46,968 bases of DNA from Egerieenecus sp048201975 (GTDB lineage: Bacteria; Bacillota; Clostridia; Christensenellales; Aristaeellaceae). The stretch lies in the NCBI GenBank assembly GCA_048201975.1, contig DBFBGQ010000070.1:1-46968 (forward strand), read 5' to 3'. A program made the translations under genes and the position numbers. Below the pieces are notes generated by a model. The model did no database searches. It saw only the letters and a list, made by a program, of their open reading frames with translations, and was not told the DNA's origin. Shown here piece by piece: positions 1 through 6,594 of this stretch (position 1 is the first letter of the stretch; each line of letters opens with the position of its first letter).

Positions 1-634
1 CCAGGGCGGTGCCCAGGTACGCAGCCTCCAGGTCGTGGGTGGCCAGGGCGTTGCCGGCCAGCACCGCATGCACATACCCTTTTTCAATCAGCGCGGAAAA
101 AGCCCGCCGGGCGTCGTGGTCAAAGGCGAAGGCCGGGCCCATGACCCATACAATGCGCCCGTGGTCGCGCTCGTGGCGCAGCAGTTCGTACAGCTCGTCA
201 TAGTCCCGGGAGAATGCCGTTTCCCGGGAGCGGCCCTGGCGGAAGGCGAACACATCCCCCCCGCTCCGGCGCTCCCCAAATCCATCGGGATGGACCAATA
301 TGCCTTCTTCTCCATGTTCGGTGCGGCCCATGGCCACCAGGTCGCCCACCTTCAGCAGGCGAAATTCCCGTACCGCTATGTGGCCGGCTTCCAGCACCGC
401 CACGCAATCCATCCGGCTTTCCTCCGCCAGCAGCCACGTTTCGCCCACATGGAAGTATTCAGGAAATATGCTCATGGCATGGTAGCCCGCGGGGGCCACA
501 CCGTCCTGGGGCGCGGGCAGGAAGACCGCCTGAGGCGCGCCGCTCAGGGGCGCTTGGGTGAAGTCCGGCGCGGTATAAGGCCGCAGGGCAAAGGGCATGA
601 ACATCGCCTGCCTTTCTTGATGGATGTCTTTCAT
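1..634 (-). CDS. LOR/SDH (TIGR00300-like) family protein, C-terminus cut by window edge
   Basis: Only the first 211 residues are present; the frame is open to the left edge. It begins MKDIHQERQA at an ATG at 634. The recognisable stretch is the C-terminal part, with GRSRETAFSRDYDELYELL, then IVWVMGPAFAFDHDARRA and AGNALATHDLEAAYLGTAL. These resemble the TIGR00300 family (LOR/SDH bifunctional region, related to ornithine cyclodeaminase and the cyanobacterial ArgZ/AgrE arginine dihydrolase C-domain). From memory such Clostridial proteins run to about 400 residues, so about half is missing. Family members are linked to ornithine or lysine catabolism, but the substrate here cannot be read from the sequence. 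It has its own promoter (663-690) and is transcribed in the same direction as topB. Confidence 0.72.
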   Translation of the reverse strand, partial: MKDIHQERQAMFMPFALRPYTAPDFTQAPLSGAPQAVFLPAPQDGVAPAGYHAMSIFPEYFHVGETWLLAEESRMDCVAVLEAGHIAVREFRLLKVGDLVAMGRTEHGEEGILVHPDGFGERRSGGDVFAFRQGRSRETAFSRDYDELYELLRHERDHGRIVWVMGPAFAFDHDARRAFSALIEKGYVHAVLAGNALATHDLEAAYLGTAL

Positions 635-662
635 GGGTGTATTTCGTTTCTTCGCTACCTCT

Positions 663-690
663 ATCATAGCACATGCCGGCCAAAAGGCAA
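663..690 (-). promoter_or_regulatory. Sigma-A promoter for the LOR/SDH gene
   Basis: On the minus strand TTGCCT (685-690) is followed after 16 bases by TATGAT (663-668), which is preceded by TGC, an extended -10. The start codon lies about 30 bases downstream. This is a visual match to the consensus, not a measured start site. Confidence 0.55.
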
Positions 691-702
691 GGCCCCCGGC
701 GT

Positions 703-2889
703 TTAACTCCGCCCCTTTTCCCACCGCAGGGGACGCAGCGCGCTGGGCTGGGACTGCCCCAGGGGAAAGAACGCGATGCGCTGATCCTCCGTGAGCGCCA
801 CGGTGCCGGTGCTGCCGCGCACCGCGCGACGGTCCAGCAGCAGCTCCACCAGGCGGGGGGTGAGCTCCGGGCCGCCGCCGCGGATGAGCGCGTCCTTCCA
901 CAGGGTAAAGCGGCATCCCTCCGCCAGCCGGGAGCAGAAGAAGCTCCGCGGGCCTTCCAGCACCTTTCCCTGACCGCACAGCGGACAGCGGACGTTTTCC
1001 ACTTCCTTGCCCTGGGAAATCATGCGCTGGTTTTGCTGAACCCGGAACTTTTTTTGCCGGGGGTCCTCGGGAAATTGCGCGGGCTTTCTGTTCTCCCGGG
1101 CATAGCGCACCAAAAACGCGCTGAGCTTTCGGATGCCCTCCATGAACCGGGCCGGGTCCTGCTTGCCGGTGGTGATCTCATCCAGTGCCTTCTCCCAGCG
1201 GCCGGTGGTTTCCGGGGAAGCGATCTCCGCGGGCATGATGCCAATCAGAGCGACGCCCTTGGGGGTGGCCAAGAGCGTTTTGCCCTTGCGCTGGACGTAG
1301 CCCACCTGCACCAGCCGCTCAATAATGGCCGCCCGGGTGGCGGGGGTGCCGATGCCGCTGCCCCGCATCTGCTCGCGGATGGCTTCGTCCTCGGACTCCC
1401 TGCCGGCGTTCTCCATGGCGGAAAGCAGGCTGGCGTCCGTATGCTGGGCGGGGGGCTTGGTCATGTCCTCTTTGATTTCCGCCTTGCTCACGGTGCGGGT
1501 ATCCCCCGCCTGCAGGGGCGGCAGGGCTTTTTCTTCCGCCTCCTCCTTGCTCTTGCGCTTGCGGGGCATCACCGCCAGGGGCTGCACGTCCCGCCAGCCG
1601 TTTTGCAGCACCACCCGGCCGTTGGTGCGGAAGGTGTGCGCCCCCACCTGGGTGATAACCCGGGTGGCGTCGTATTCGCAGGGCGGGTAAAAAGCCGCCA
1701 GCATTCGCCGGACCACCAGGTCCCACAGCTGCCGCTCCTCGGGGGACATCCTGTTCAGGTCGGCCCGGCGGTTGGTGGGCAACAGCGCGTGATGGTCTGT
1801 GACCTTGTCTGCGTCAAAGACCCGCTTGGTTACGGGGAGCTTGCCCTGGGGCATCGCCCCGGCAACCAGGGCTTGATAGCTTTCCGGGAGCAGGCGCATG
1901 GCCTGCTGCACCCGGGGAATCATGTCCTGGGGCAGGTACCGGCTGTCCGTGCGGGGATAGGTGAGCGCCTTGTGGGTTTCATAGAGGCTCTGGGCCAGCT
2001 TGAGGGTTTTTTCAGCGGTGAAGTTCAGGTAGCGGTTGGCGTCCCGCTGCAGGCTGGTGAGGTCGTAGAGCTGGGGCGGGGGCTCCCGCTTGCGGGCGGT
2101 TTCCGCGGAGACCACCCGGCCCGTTTGCCCCTGCACCTCTCCGGCGATGGCCTGGGCGCGGGCCTTGTCGGCAATATGGGTATCCGGGTCCAGCCCCTCC
2201 TGGAACCATACGCCCTCATAGTCCCCGAAGGATGCCGTCAGGGTACAGAAGCCCTCCGGCCGGAAAGCCTCGATTTCTTGCCGCCGCTTGACCAGAATGG
2301 CCAGGGTGGGCGTTTGCACCCGCCCCACGGAGAGCAGCGTGTCATAGCGCAGGGTAAAGGCGCGGGTGGCGTTCATGCCCACCAGCCAATCCGCCTGGGA
2401 GCGGCACACCGCGCTGCGGTAAAGCCCGTCGTATTCCTCCCCAGGGCGGATGTTCTGGAAGCCCTCGCGGATGGCCTCGTCGGTCATGGAGCTGATCCAC
2501 AGCCGGCTCACGGGCTTGCGGCAGCCGCATTTTTCATAAATGTAGCGAAAAATCAGCTCCCCCTCCCGCCCAGCGTCCGTGGCGCAGATCACCCGATCGG
2601 TCTCCCCGCCGTTCATCAGCGCGGAGACCGTGGCGTATTGCTCTTTGGTGGGGGCGAGCACCTTCAAGGGGATGGCGTCAGGCAGTATGGGCAGGGTCTG
2701 GTAGCTCCAGCGCTTATATTGCTCGTCCAGCTCGTCGGGCTCGCACAGGCTCACCAAGTGGCCGATGGCCCAGGTAACAATGTAGGTTTCACCGATGAGG
2801 CAGCCTTTCCCGCGCTCCCGGCAGCCCAGCACCCGGGCAAGATCCTTGCCCACGCTGGGTTTTTCCGCCACCACCAGGGTCTTCGGCAT
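703..2889 (-). CDS. topB: DNA topoisomerase III (type IA)
   Basis: A type IA topoisomerase of 728 residues that cuts and rejoins one DNA strand to relax or decatenate DNA. The N-terminal Toprim domain shows MPKTLVVAEKPSVGKD and the acidic DAGREGELIFR motif. The active-site region has SVGRVQTPTLAIL, and the catalytic tyrosine is Tyr311 in TYPRTDSRYLP. A C-terminal cysteine cluster (CPLCGQG then FFCSRLAEGC) looks like a single zinc-ribbon remnant. The longer frame extends 17 codons upstream, but the ATG at 2889 is chosen because it has an AGGAGGTGGG ribosome site and matches the family N-terminus. It is monocistronic with its own promoter at 2912-2940. TopB copies can be carried on mobile elements, but nothing mobile is seen here, so it may be the chromosomal copy. 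Confidence 0.95.
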   Translation of the reverse strand: MPKTLVVAEKPSVGKDLARVLGCRERGKGCLIGETYIVTWAIGHLVSLCEPDELDEQYKRWSYQTLPILPDAIPLKVLAPTKEQYATVSALMNGGETDRVICATDAGREGELIFRYIYEKCGCRKPVSRLWISSMTDEAIREGFQNIRPGEEYDGLYRSAVCRSQADWLVGMNATRAFTLRYDTLLSVGRVQTPTLAILVKRRQEIEAFRPEGFCTLTASFGDYEGVWFQEGLDPDTHIADKARAQAIAGEVQGQTGRVVSAETARKREPPPQLYDLTSLQRDANRYLNFTAEKTLKLAQSLYETHKALTYPRTDSRYLPQDMIPRVQQAMRLLPESYQALVAGAMPQGKLPVTKRVFDADKVTDHHALLPTNRRADLNRMSPEERQLWDLVVRRMLAAFYPPCEYDATRVITQVGAHTFRTNGRVVLQNGWRDVQPLAVMPRKRKSKEEAEEKALPPLQAGDTRTVSKAEIKEDMTKPPAQHTDASLLSAMENAGRESEDEAIREQMRGSGIGTPATRAAIIERLVQVGYVQRKGKTLLATPKGVALIGIMPAEIASPETTGRWEKALDEITTGKQDPARFMEGIRKLSAFLVRYARENRKPAQFPEDPRQKKFRVQQNQRMISQGKEVENVRCPLCGQGKVLEGPRSFFCSRLAEGCRFTLWKDALIRGGGPELTPRLVELLLDRRAVRGSTGTVALTEDQRIAFFPLGQSQPSALRPLRWEKGRS

Positions 2890-2911
2890 GGTCCCACCTC
2901 CTGTGCCACTG

Positions 2912-2940
2912 ATTGTAACATGAATGGTGCGCAAACGCAA
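2912..2940 (-). promoter_or_regulatory. Sigma-A promoter for topB
   Basis: Minus strand TTGCGT (2935-2940), 17-base spacer, TACAAT (2912-2917), about 20 bases ahead of the ATG. It lies directly beyond the terminator of the upstream sigma operon, so the U-rich tail of that terminator overlaps the -35 region. Confidence 0.6.
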
Positions 2941-2974
2941 ACAAAGCCGCCCTTCCCGTTGCCGGGAGGGCGGC
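2936..2974 (-). terminator. Terminator of the sigma/anti-sigma/SIMPL operon
   Basis: Minus strand hairpin with arms at 2962-2974 and 2946-2958 (GC-rich, one bulge), followed by a T-rich tail TTTGTTTGCGTTTGC. It lies about 40 bases after the SIMPL stop codon. Confidence 0.7.
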
Positions 2975-3011
2975 CAGGGCGTTGATAACGTGTGCTGCGA
3001 CGGGGTGGCGA

Positions 3012-3725
3012 TCAGTCCGCCAGGGTGTAGACCAGCGTCACCTGCGCGGAGACGGTCAGGTCGTTGGCGAGGATGGTGGTTCCGCCGGCGGCGGTGGCGT
3101 CATATTTCAGCGTTACGCCGCCGTTTCCGCCATAGGCGTTTTCTGTGACGGAGACCAGATCGCCCAGGCTCTGGCCGCAGGCCTGGGCCAGCAGCTCCGC
3201 CTTGCGCCGGCCTTCCGCCACCGCGGCCTGCAGGGCCTGATTGGCGGCGTCAGCCGACTGGCTGGAGAGGAAGTTGATGCCGAATGCCTCGTTGGCCCCG
3301 GCGGCCACGCCCGCATCCAGCACGGCGCCCACCTGGTTCACGTCCCGTATGGTGACGTGCAGGCGGTTCTCCACCTGATAGCCGGTGACGGTTTGGCTTT
3401 CGCCCAGCTTGCCGTATTGATAGTCATATACGGGGGAGATGGAGAAGTTTTCGGTGACGATGTCCTCGGCGGAAATACCGATGTCGTGAAGCGCCTGGAT
3501 CACCGCATCCAGGGTGGCGCTGTTGGTAGCGTTGGCCTCGGTGACGGATTCGGTCAGGGTGGAAACGCCCAGGGTCAGCTCCGCATAATCCGCGGGGACG
3601 ATGACCTGCGCCTCGCCGGTGACGGTGAGGGTGGCAGGGGTTGCCGCAGGCTCGGCTTCCGCCAGGGCGCCGCCCAGGCAGAGGGTCAGGCAGAGGGTCA
3701 GCAAAAGGCATAGGAAGTTTTTCAT
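3012..3725 (-). CDS. SIMPL domain-containing secreted protein
   Basis: A 237-residue SIMPL (DUF541) family protein. Residues 1-22 (MKNFLCLLLTLCLTLCLGGALA) form a signal peptide, so it should be exported; no convincing lipobox is seen. The SIMPL fold follows: ATLTVTGEAQVIVPADYAELTLGVST and the long alternating beta/alpha pattern ending TVSAQVTLVYTLAD. SIMPL proteins are periplasmic or surface proteins of unclear biochemistry, linked to envelope stress in several bacteria. The frame can be extended 49 codons upstream, but the ATG at 3725 has AGGAG spaced correctly and begins the signal peptide. It is the third gene of the sigma/anti-sigma operon, 17 bases after the anti-sigma stop, which suggests it belongs to the sensed or controlled envelope function. 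Confidence 0.88.
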   Translation of the reverse strand: MKNFLCLLLTLCLTLCLGGALAEAEPAATPATLTVTGEAQVIVPADYAELTLGVSTLTESVTEANATNSATLDAVIQALHDIGISAEDIVTENFSISPVYDYQYGKLGESQTVTGYQVENRLHVTIRDVNQVGAVLDAGVAAGANEAFGINFLSSQSADAANQALQAAVAEGRRKAELLAQACGQSLGDLVSVTENAYGGNGGVTLKYDATAAGGTTILANDLTVSAQVTLVYTLAD

Positions 3726-3742
3726 AATGTGTTCAGCTCCTT

Positions 3743-4954
3743 TCAATGAGACTTTCTTCTGTGGAAGATCAGGTGCATTAGCGCGGCGATCACGCCCACC
3801 GCAGCCAGATAGGGCAGGGCGGCGCTGAGGAATACCAGCATGTCCTTGCAGAATCCCCAGAAGGTTTCCCAACCGGTGGCCAGGCCGGCCCGCAGACGCT
3901 CGCTCAGGGTCAGGTCACGGCTGGTTACCGCGTCTGCATTGCTCTCCTCCCGCAGGGAGATATCCACCGTGGCGTAGGAAACCTGCTGGTCGGTGGCGTT
4001 CAGCTGGCTTTGCAGGCTGTCCAGGGTGTATTGCGTGTCCGCGATGGCGCTCTCCAGCTCCAGCAGCTCCGATAGGGTGGCCGTTTCGCTCATCAGGTCC
4101 TGCAGGCGCTCCATTTTGGCCTGCTGGGTGGCCAGGCGCGCCGCCGTATCCTGGTAGGTTGCGGTGACGTCCTCGGCGGTCTCCGTCTGGCTGATGACGC
4201 GCCCCAGGCCGTCCGCGCCCTGGAGAAACTCCTCCAGCTTTTCTTCGGGAATGCGCAGGGTCAGGCTGGCCCTGCGGCTGGCCTGGGCGGCGTCGCCGCT
4301 AACGGAAATATAGCTGACCCAGCCGCCGGCCTCCTGGCACAGGTCCTGCAGGGCGTCCAGATCGTCGGCGAAGGCGCCGCTGCCCAGGGAGAGGGATACC
4401 GTGCGGATGATCTTGGCCTCCTCCTGCGCCGCGCCGTTGTCCGCGGCGTAGCTGTAGCTCCCCGCGCTGCTGGAGCGGGAGGCGTATTCCTCCGGCGCGG
4501 CGGTATCCATCATGGCGAAATTCGCGCCGTTGACGCCATAGCCCGTTCCGCCGGAGGTTTCGCCGCTCTCCGATACCTGGGTGACGGGGGTTGAAGTGGC
4601 GGAGAGCTGGTCCCGGGTGAGAAGCGTTCCGCCCACCAGGAATACCGCCGCTGCCGCCAGAGATAGTATGCGCGCGGCGCTTCTGCTGCGCCGCTTGGGG
4701 GTTTCGGATGCTTGCCGCATGGTTGCCGCCTCCTGTTCCACCAGTTGCATCCAGCCCTGGCGGAAGCCTTCCGGCAGGGGAAGCTCTTCCTGGGCCAGGG
4801 CCTCCAGATCGTTTTGCAGGAGATCGGCCCCGCTGCGCCGCCGGGCACAGGCTTTGCAGCTTTCCTCATGTTCCCGCAGGCGTGCCGCTTCCTCCGGGGT
4901 GATGGCGTCCTCCCACAGCTTCTTCAGGAGAGCCTCATGCTGTTCGCAGTTCAT
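3743..4954 (-). CDS. Membrane anti-sigma factor: zinc-finger head plus DUF4349 ectodomain
   Basis: A 403-residue fusion. The N-terminus is a zf-HC2 type anti-sigma head with candidate zinc ligands Cys3, His29, Cys33 and Cys36 (HEESCKAC). A membrane segment is at about 96-113, then a low-complexity Ser/Gly/Ala linker to about 175. Residues about 180-395 are a DUF4349 domain containing a coiled-coil-like stretch (ATYQDTAARLATQQAKMERL) and ending in a second membrane segment (about 371-397) with a short basic tail. The start codon overlaps the sigma factor stop as ATGA, so the two are translationally coupled and made in near-equal amounts, typical of a sigma/anti-sigma pair. The head should bind the sigma factor in the cytoplasm while DUF4349 senses something outside; the signal is unknown. 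Confidence 0.88.
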   Translation of the reverse strand: MNCEQHEALLKKLWEDAITPEEAARLREHEESCKACARRRSGADLLQNDLEALAQEELPLPEGFRQGWMQLVEQEAATMRQASETPKRRSRSAARILSLAAAAVFLVGGTLLTRDQLSATSTPVTQVSESGETSGGTGYGVNGANFAMMDTAAPEEYASRSSSAGSYSYAADNGAAQEEAKIIRTVSLSLGSGAFADDLDALQDLCQEAGGWVSYISVSGDAAQASRRASLTLRIPEEKLEEFLQGADGLGRVISQTETAEDVTATYQDTAARLATQQAKMERLQDLMSETATLSELLELESAIADTQYTLDSLQSQLNATDQQVSYATVDISLREESNADAVTSRDLTLSERLRAGLATGWETFWGFCKDMLVFLSAALPYLAAVGVIAALMHLIFHRRKSH

Positions 4955-5547
4955 TTCATCGCCCTCCCTTCACCTGGTTGGACGCACGGGGACGGCAAAG
5001 GTTCCGCCCCAGGTCCGCAAATTTTTCCGATTTTTTCCCTGGCGCGGTTGACGCGGCTTTTGACCGTGCCCACCGCGGTTTCCAATTGCTGCGCCGCTTC
5101 CTCGTAGGAGAGCTCCTCCAGCACCACCAGGGTAAAGGCCAGGCGCTGCTCCTCCGGCAGCTGGGCGATGGTCCGGCGCAGCAGGGCCATGCGCTCCTTT
5201 TTTTCCAGGGCTTCATAGGGGCCGTCGGAGGGTGCAACGGGTCCGAAGCCCTCGTCCATCAGCGCCTCCAGGGATTGGGCCGCCCGCAGCTTGCGCCGGC
5301 GCAGGGCGTCCAGGCATACGCTGACGCACAGGCGGTGCAGCCAGCTTTCCAGCGCGCAGTCCCCGCGGAAATCCCGCAGGGTGCGGAAGGCCTTGAGCAG
5401 AGCCTCCTGCGCGCAATCGCGGGCGTCCTCCCCCGGGCCGAGCACGTGCACGCAGGTGCGGTATACCCGGCCCTCCAGGGGAGCAAAAAGCGCCTCAAAG
5501 GCTGCCGGGTCGCCTTTTTGCGCGCGTTTCAGGGTCAATGCATCCAC
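4951..5547 (-). CDS. ECF-type RNA polymerase sigma factor
   Basis: A 198-residue sigma-70 family ECF factor. Region 2 (about 8-80) contains GDPAAFEALFAPLEGRVYRT and DARDCAQEALLKAFRTLRDF. Region 4 (about 120-175) contains RTIAQLPEEQRLAFTLVVLE and the helix-turn-helix LSYEEAAQQLETAVGTVKSRV. The start is GTG at 5547 with a GGAGGTGAT ribosome site 12 bases upstream; the nearby ATG is out of frame. It is the first gene of a three-gene operon with the anti-sigma factor (ATGA overlap) and the SIMPL protein. A housekeeping-type promoter (5665-5694) precedes it; I saw no clear ECF-type GGAAC/CGT promoter, so autoregulation is not supported by inspection. Confidence 0.92.
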   Translation of the reverse strand: MDALTLKRAQKGDPAAFEALFAPLEGRVYRTCVHVLGPGEDARDCAQEALLKAFRTLRDFRGDCALESWLHRLCVSVCLDALRRRKLRAAQSLEALMDEGFGPVAPSDGPYEALEKKERMALLRRTIAQLPEEQRLAFTLVVLEELSYEEAAQQLETAVGTVKSRVNRAREKIGKICGPGAEPLPSPCVQPGEGRAMK

Positions 5548-5639
5548 TTGCTGGGATCACCTCCACCGTTTCTGCTTAGCCAACGCGGCAGCCTGCCATT
5601 TCCCTCCCATGAAAAACAAGGGAAGAACAATTCGCCGCC

Positions 5640-5669
5640 TTGACAGTCTTTCCATGCATATGCTATCAT
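5640..5669 (+). promoter_or_regulatory. Sigma-A promoter reading right, into the T-box-like leader
   Basis: TTGACA (5640-5645), 18-base spacer, TATCAT (5664-5669). Transcription would start near 5676 and give a leader of about 310 bases before the cupin regulator at 5990. Its -10 overlaps the -10 of the opposed sigma-operon promoter. Confidence 0.55.
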
Positions 5670-5694
5670 ACGTTCAATCAAATATCCACTGCAA
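5665..5694 (-). promoter_or_regulatory. Sigma-A promoter reading left, for the ECF sigma operon
   Basis: Minus strand TTGCAG (5689-5694), 18-base spacer, TATGAT (5665-5670). It shares its -10 DNA with the rightward promoter at 5640-5669, so the two could not be occupied together. Confidence 0.45.
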
Positions 5695-5905
5695 ATGCTT
5701 TTGACGGAGACACACGGTTTTCCTCCTCTGCGCTCAGAGATCCGGCGGTTGGTGCAAGCCGGAGGCACGGGGAACGCCGCATCCCTCCCGAGCAGCCCGC
5801 GTGAAAGGCGCTCTTCCGGCGCTTAGTAAGGCGGGACGGCGCCGCGTGATAGGCTAGGGCTTGTTGGAGCCGACGGAATGCGCGAAGCGACGTCCTTCGC
5901 AGCGC
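5695..5905 (+). ncRNA. T-box-like leader RNA, apparently lacking the antiterminator
   Basis: Several T-box landmarks occur in order. A stem I apex resembles the AGAGA-type motif (5736-5740) followed by a hairpin with arms 5741-5746 and 5758-5763 around loop GGTTGGTGCAA. A likely specifier loop on the 3' side of stem I reads AUC (5781-5783), which would be isoleucine. A stem II with S-turn-like elements follows: CCCGC/GCGGG (5796-5800, 5831-5835) enclosing GTGAA (5801-5805) and AGTA (5825-5828). Then come a stem IIA/B-like CGG/CCG pair (5837-5839, 5842-5844) and a stem III (GGCT/AGCC, 5852-5871). The expected T-box core with its TGGN bulge is not found; instead a short hairpin GCGAAG/CTTCGC follows near 5883-5900 with only a weak T-rich tail. 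It may be a decayed riboswitch, or an unusual variant. No amino acid gene follows it. Confidence 0.45.
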
Positions 5906-5989
5906 CATTTGCTTTGTAACACGCCCTGCGCCTCGGTATTTGAGGAAGCAGGTTTTTTTCTGCCCTTTTGACAGACAAGGAGGTCAACC

Positions 5990-6556
5990 ATGAATCAGAT
6001 TCAGCTCATCGCCCTGCGAATTTGCGACCTGCGGGACATTTCCGGCATGACCCAGGCGCAGGTGGCCGAGAAATCCGGCATGACCCTGGAGGAATATGCC
6101 GCCTATGAAAGCGGCACCAAGGACTTTTCCTTCTCCCATCTGTTTAACATTGCCGAGACCCTGGGGGTGGATATTTCCGACCTGCTCACCGGGGAGAGCC
6201 CCAAGCTCCGGGGCTATGTGCTCACCCGCTCCGGGCAGGGGCTGGCCTTTGACCGACGCAAGCAGTACCACTACCAGCACCTGGCCTACAACTTTGCCCA
6301 CAAGCTGGCCGAGCCCTTCATCGTCACCGTGGAGCAGGACGCTCCGGGCACAGTGAAGCAGGCCCACAGCCACGAGGGCCAGGAGTTCGACTACGTGCTG
6401 GAAGGCTATCTGAAAATCATCCTGGGGGGCAACGAGCTGCTCTTGAGCCCCGGGGACAGCCTGTACTACGATTCCTCCCTGCCCCACGCCATGTATGCCG
6501 TGGAAGGGGACTGCCGCTTCATCGCGGTGGTCATCAAGGAGGACGCCAAGGAGTAA
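5990..6556 (+). CDS. XRE-family regulator with C-terminal cupin domain
   Basis: A 188-residue transcriptional regulator. Residues about 5-65 are an XRE-type helix-turn-helix (DISGMTQAQVAEKSGMTLEEYAAYE); residues about 112-183 are a small cupin barrel with likely metal ligands His126, His128, Glu132 and His166 (HSHEGQEFDYVLEG, LPHAMYA). Such proteins bind a small ligand through the cupin and control neighbouring catabolic genes. An AAGGAGG ribosome site precedes the ATG. It lies 38 bases upstream of the acyl-CoA ligase in the same direction, an arrangement I recall from other Clostridia, so it probably controls that gene. Its transcript probably starts near 5676 and carries the T-box-like leader. 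Confidence 0.9.
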   Translation: MNQIQLIALRICDLRDISGMTQAQVAEKSGMTLEEYAAYESGTKDFSFSHLFNIAETLGVDISDLLTGESPKLRGYVLTRSGQGLAFDRRKQYHYQHLAYNFAHKLAEPFIVTVEQDAPGTVKQAHSHEGQEFDYVLEGYLKIILGGNELLLSPGDSLYYDSSLPHAMYAVEGDCRFIAVVIKEDAKE

Positions 6557-6594
6557 CCCCGCATCATACTAGATCAGGAAAAGAGGTCCTTGCT

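Noticed and set aside
673..2985. A 770-codon plus-strand open frame opposite topB
   Set aside because: It is the antisense shadow of topB in GC-rich DNA, with low-complexity Gly/Ala/His/Gln content and no ribosome site or family motif.
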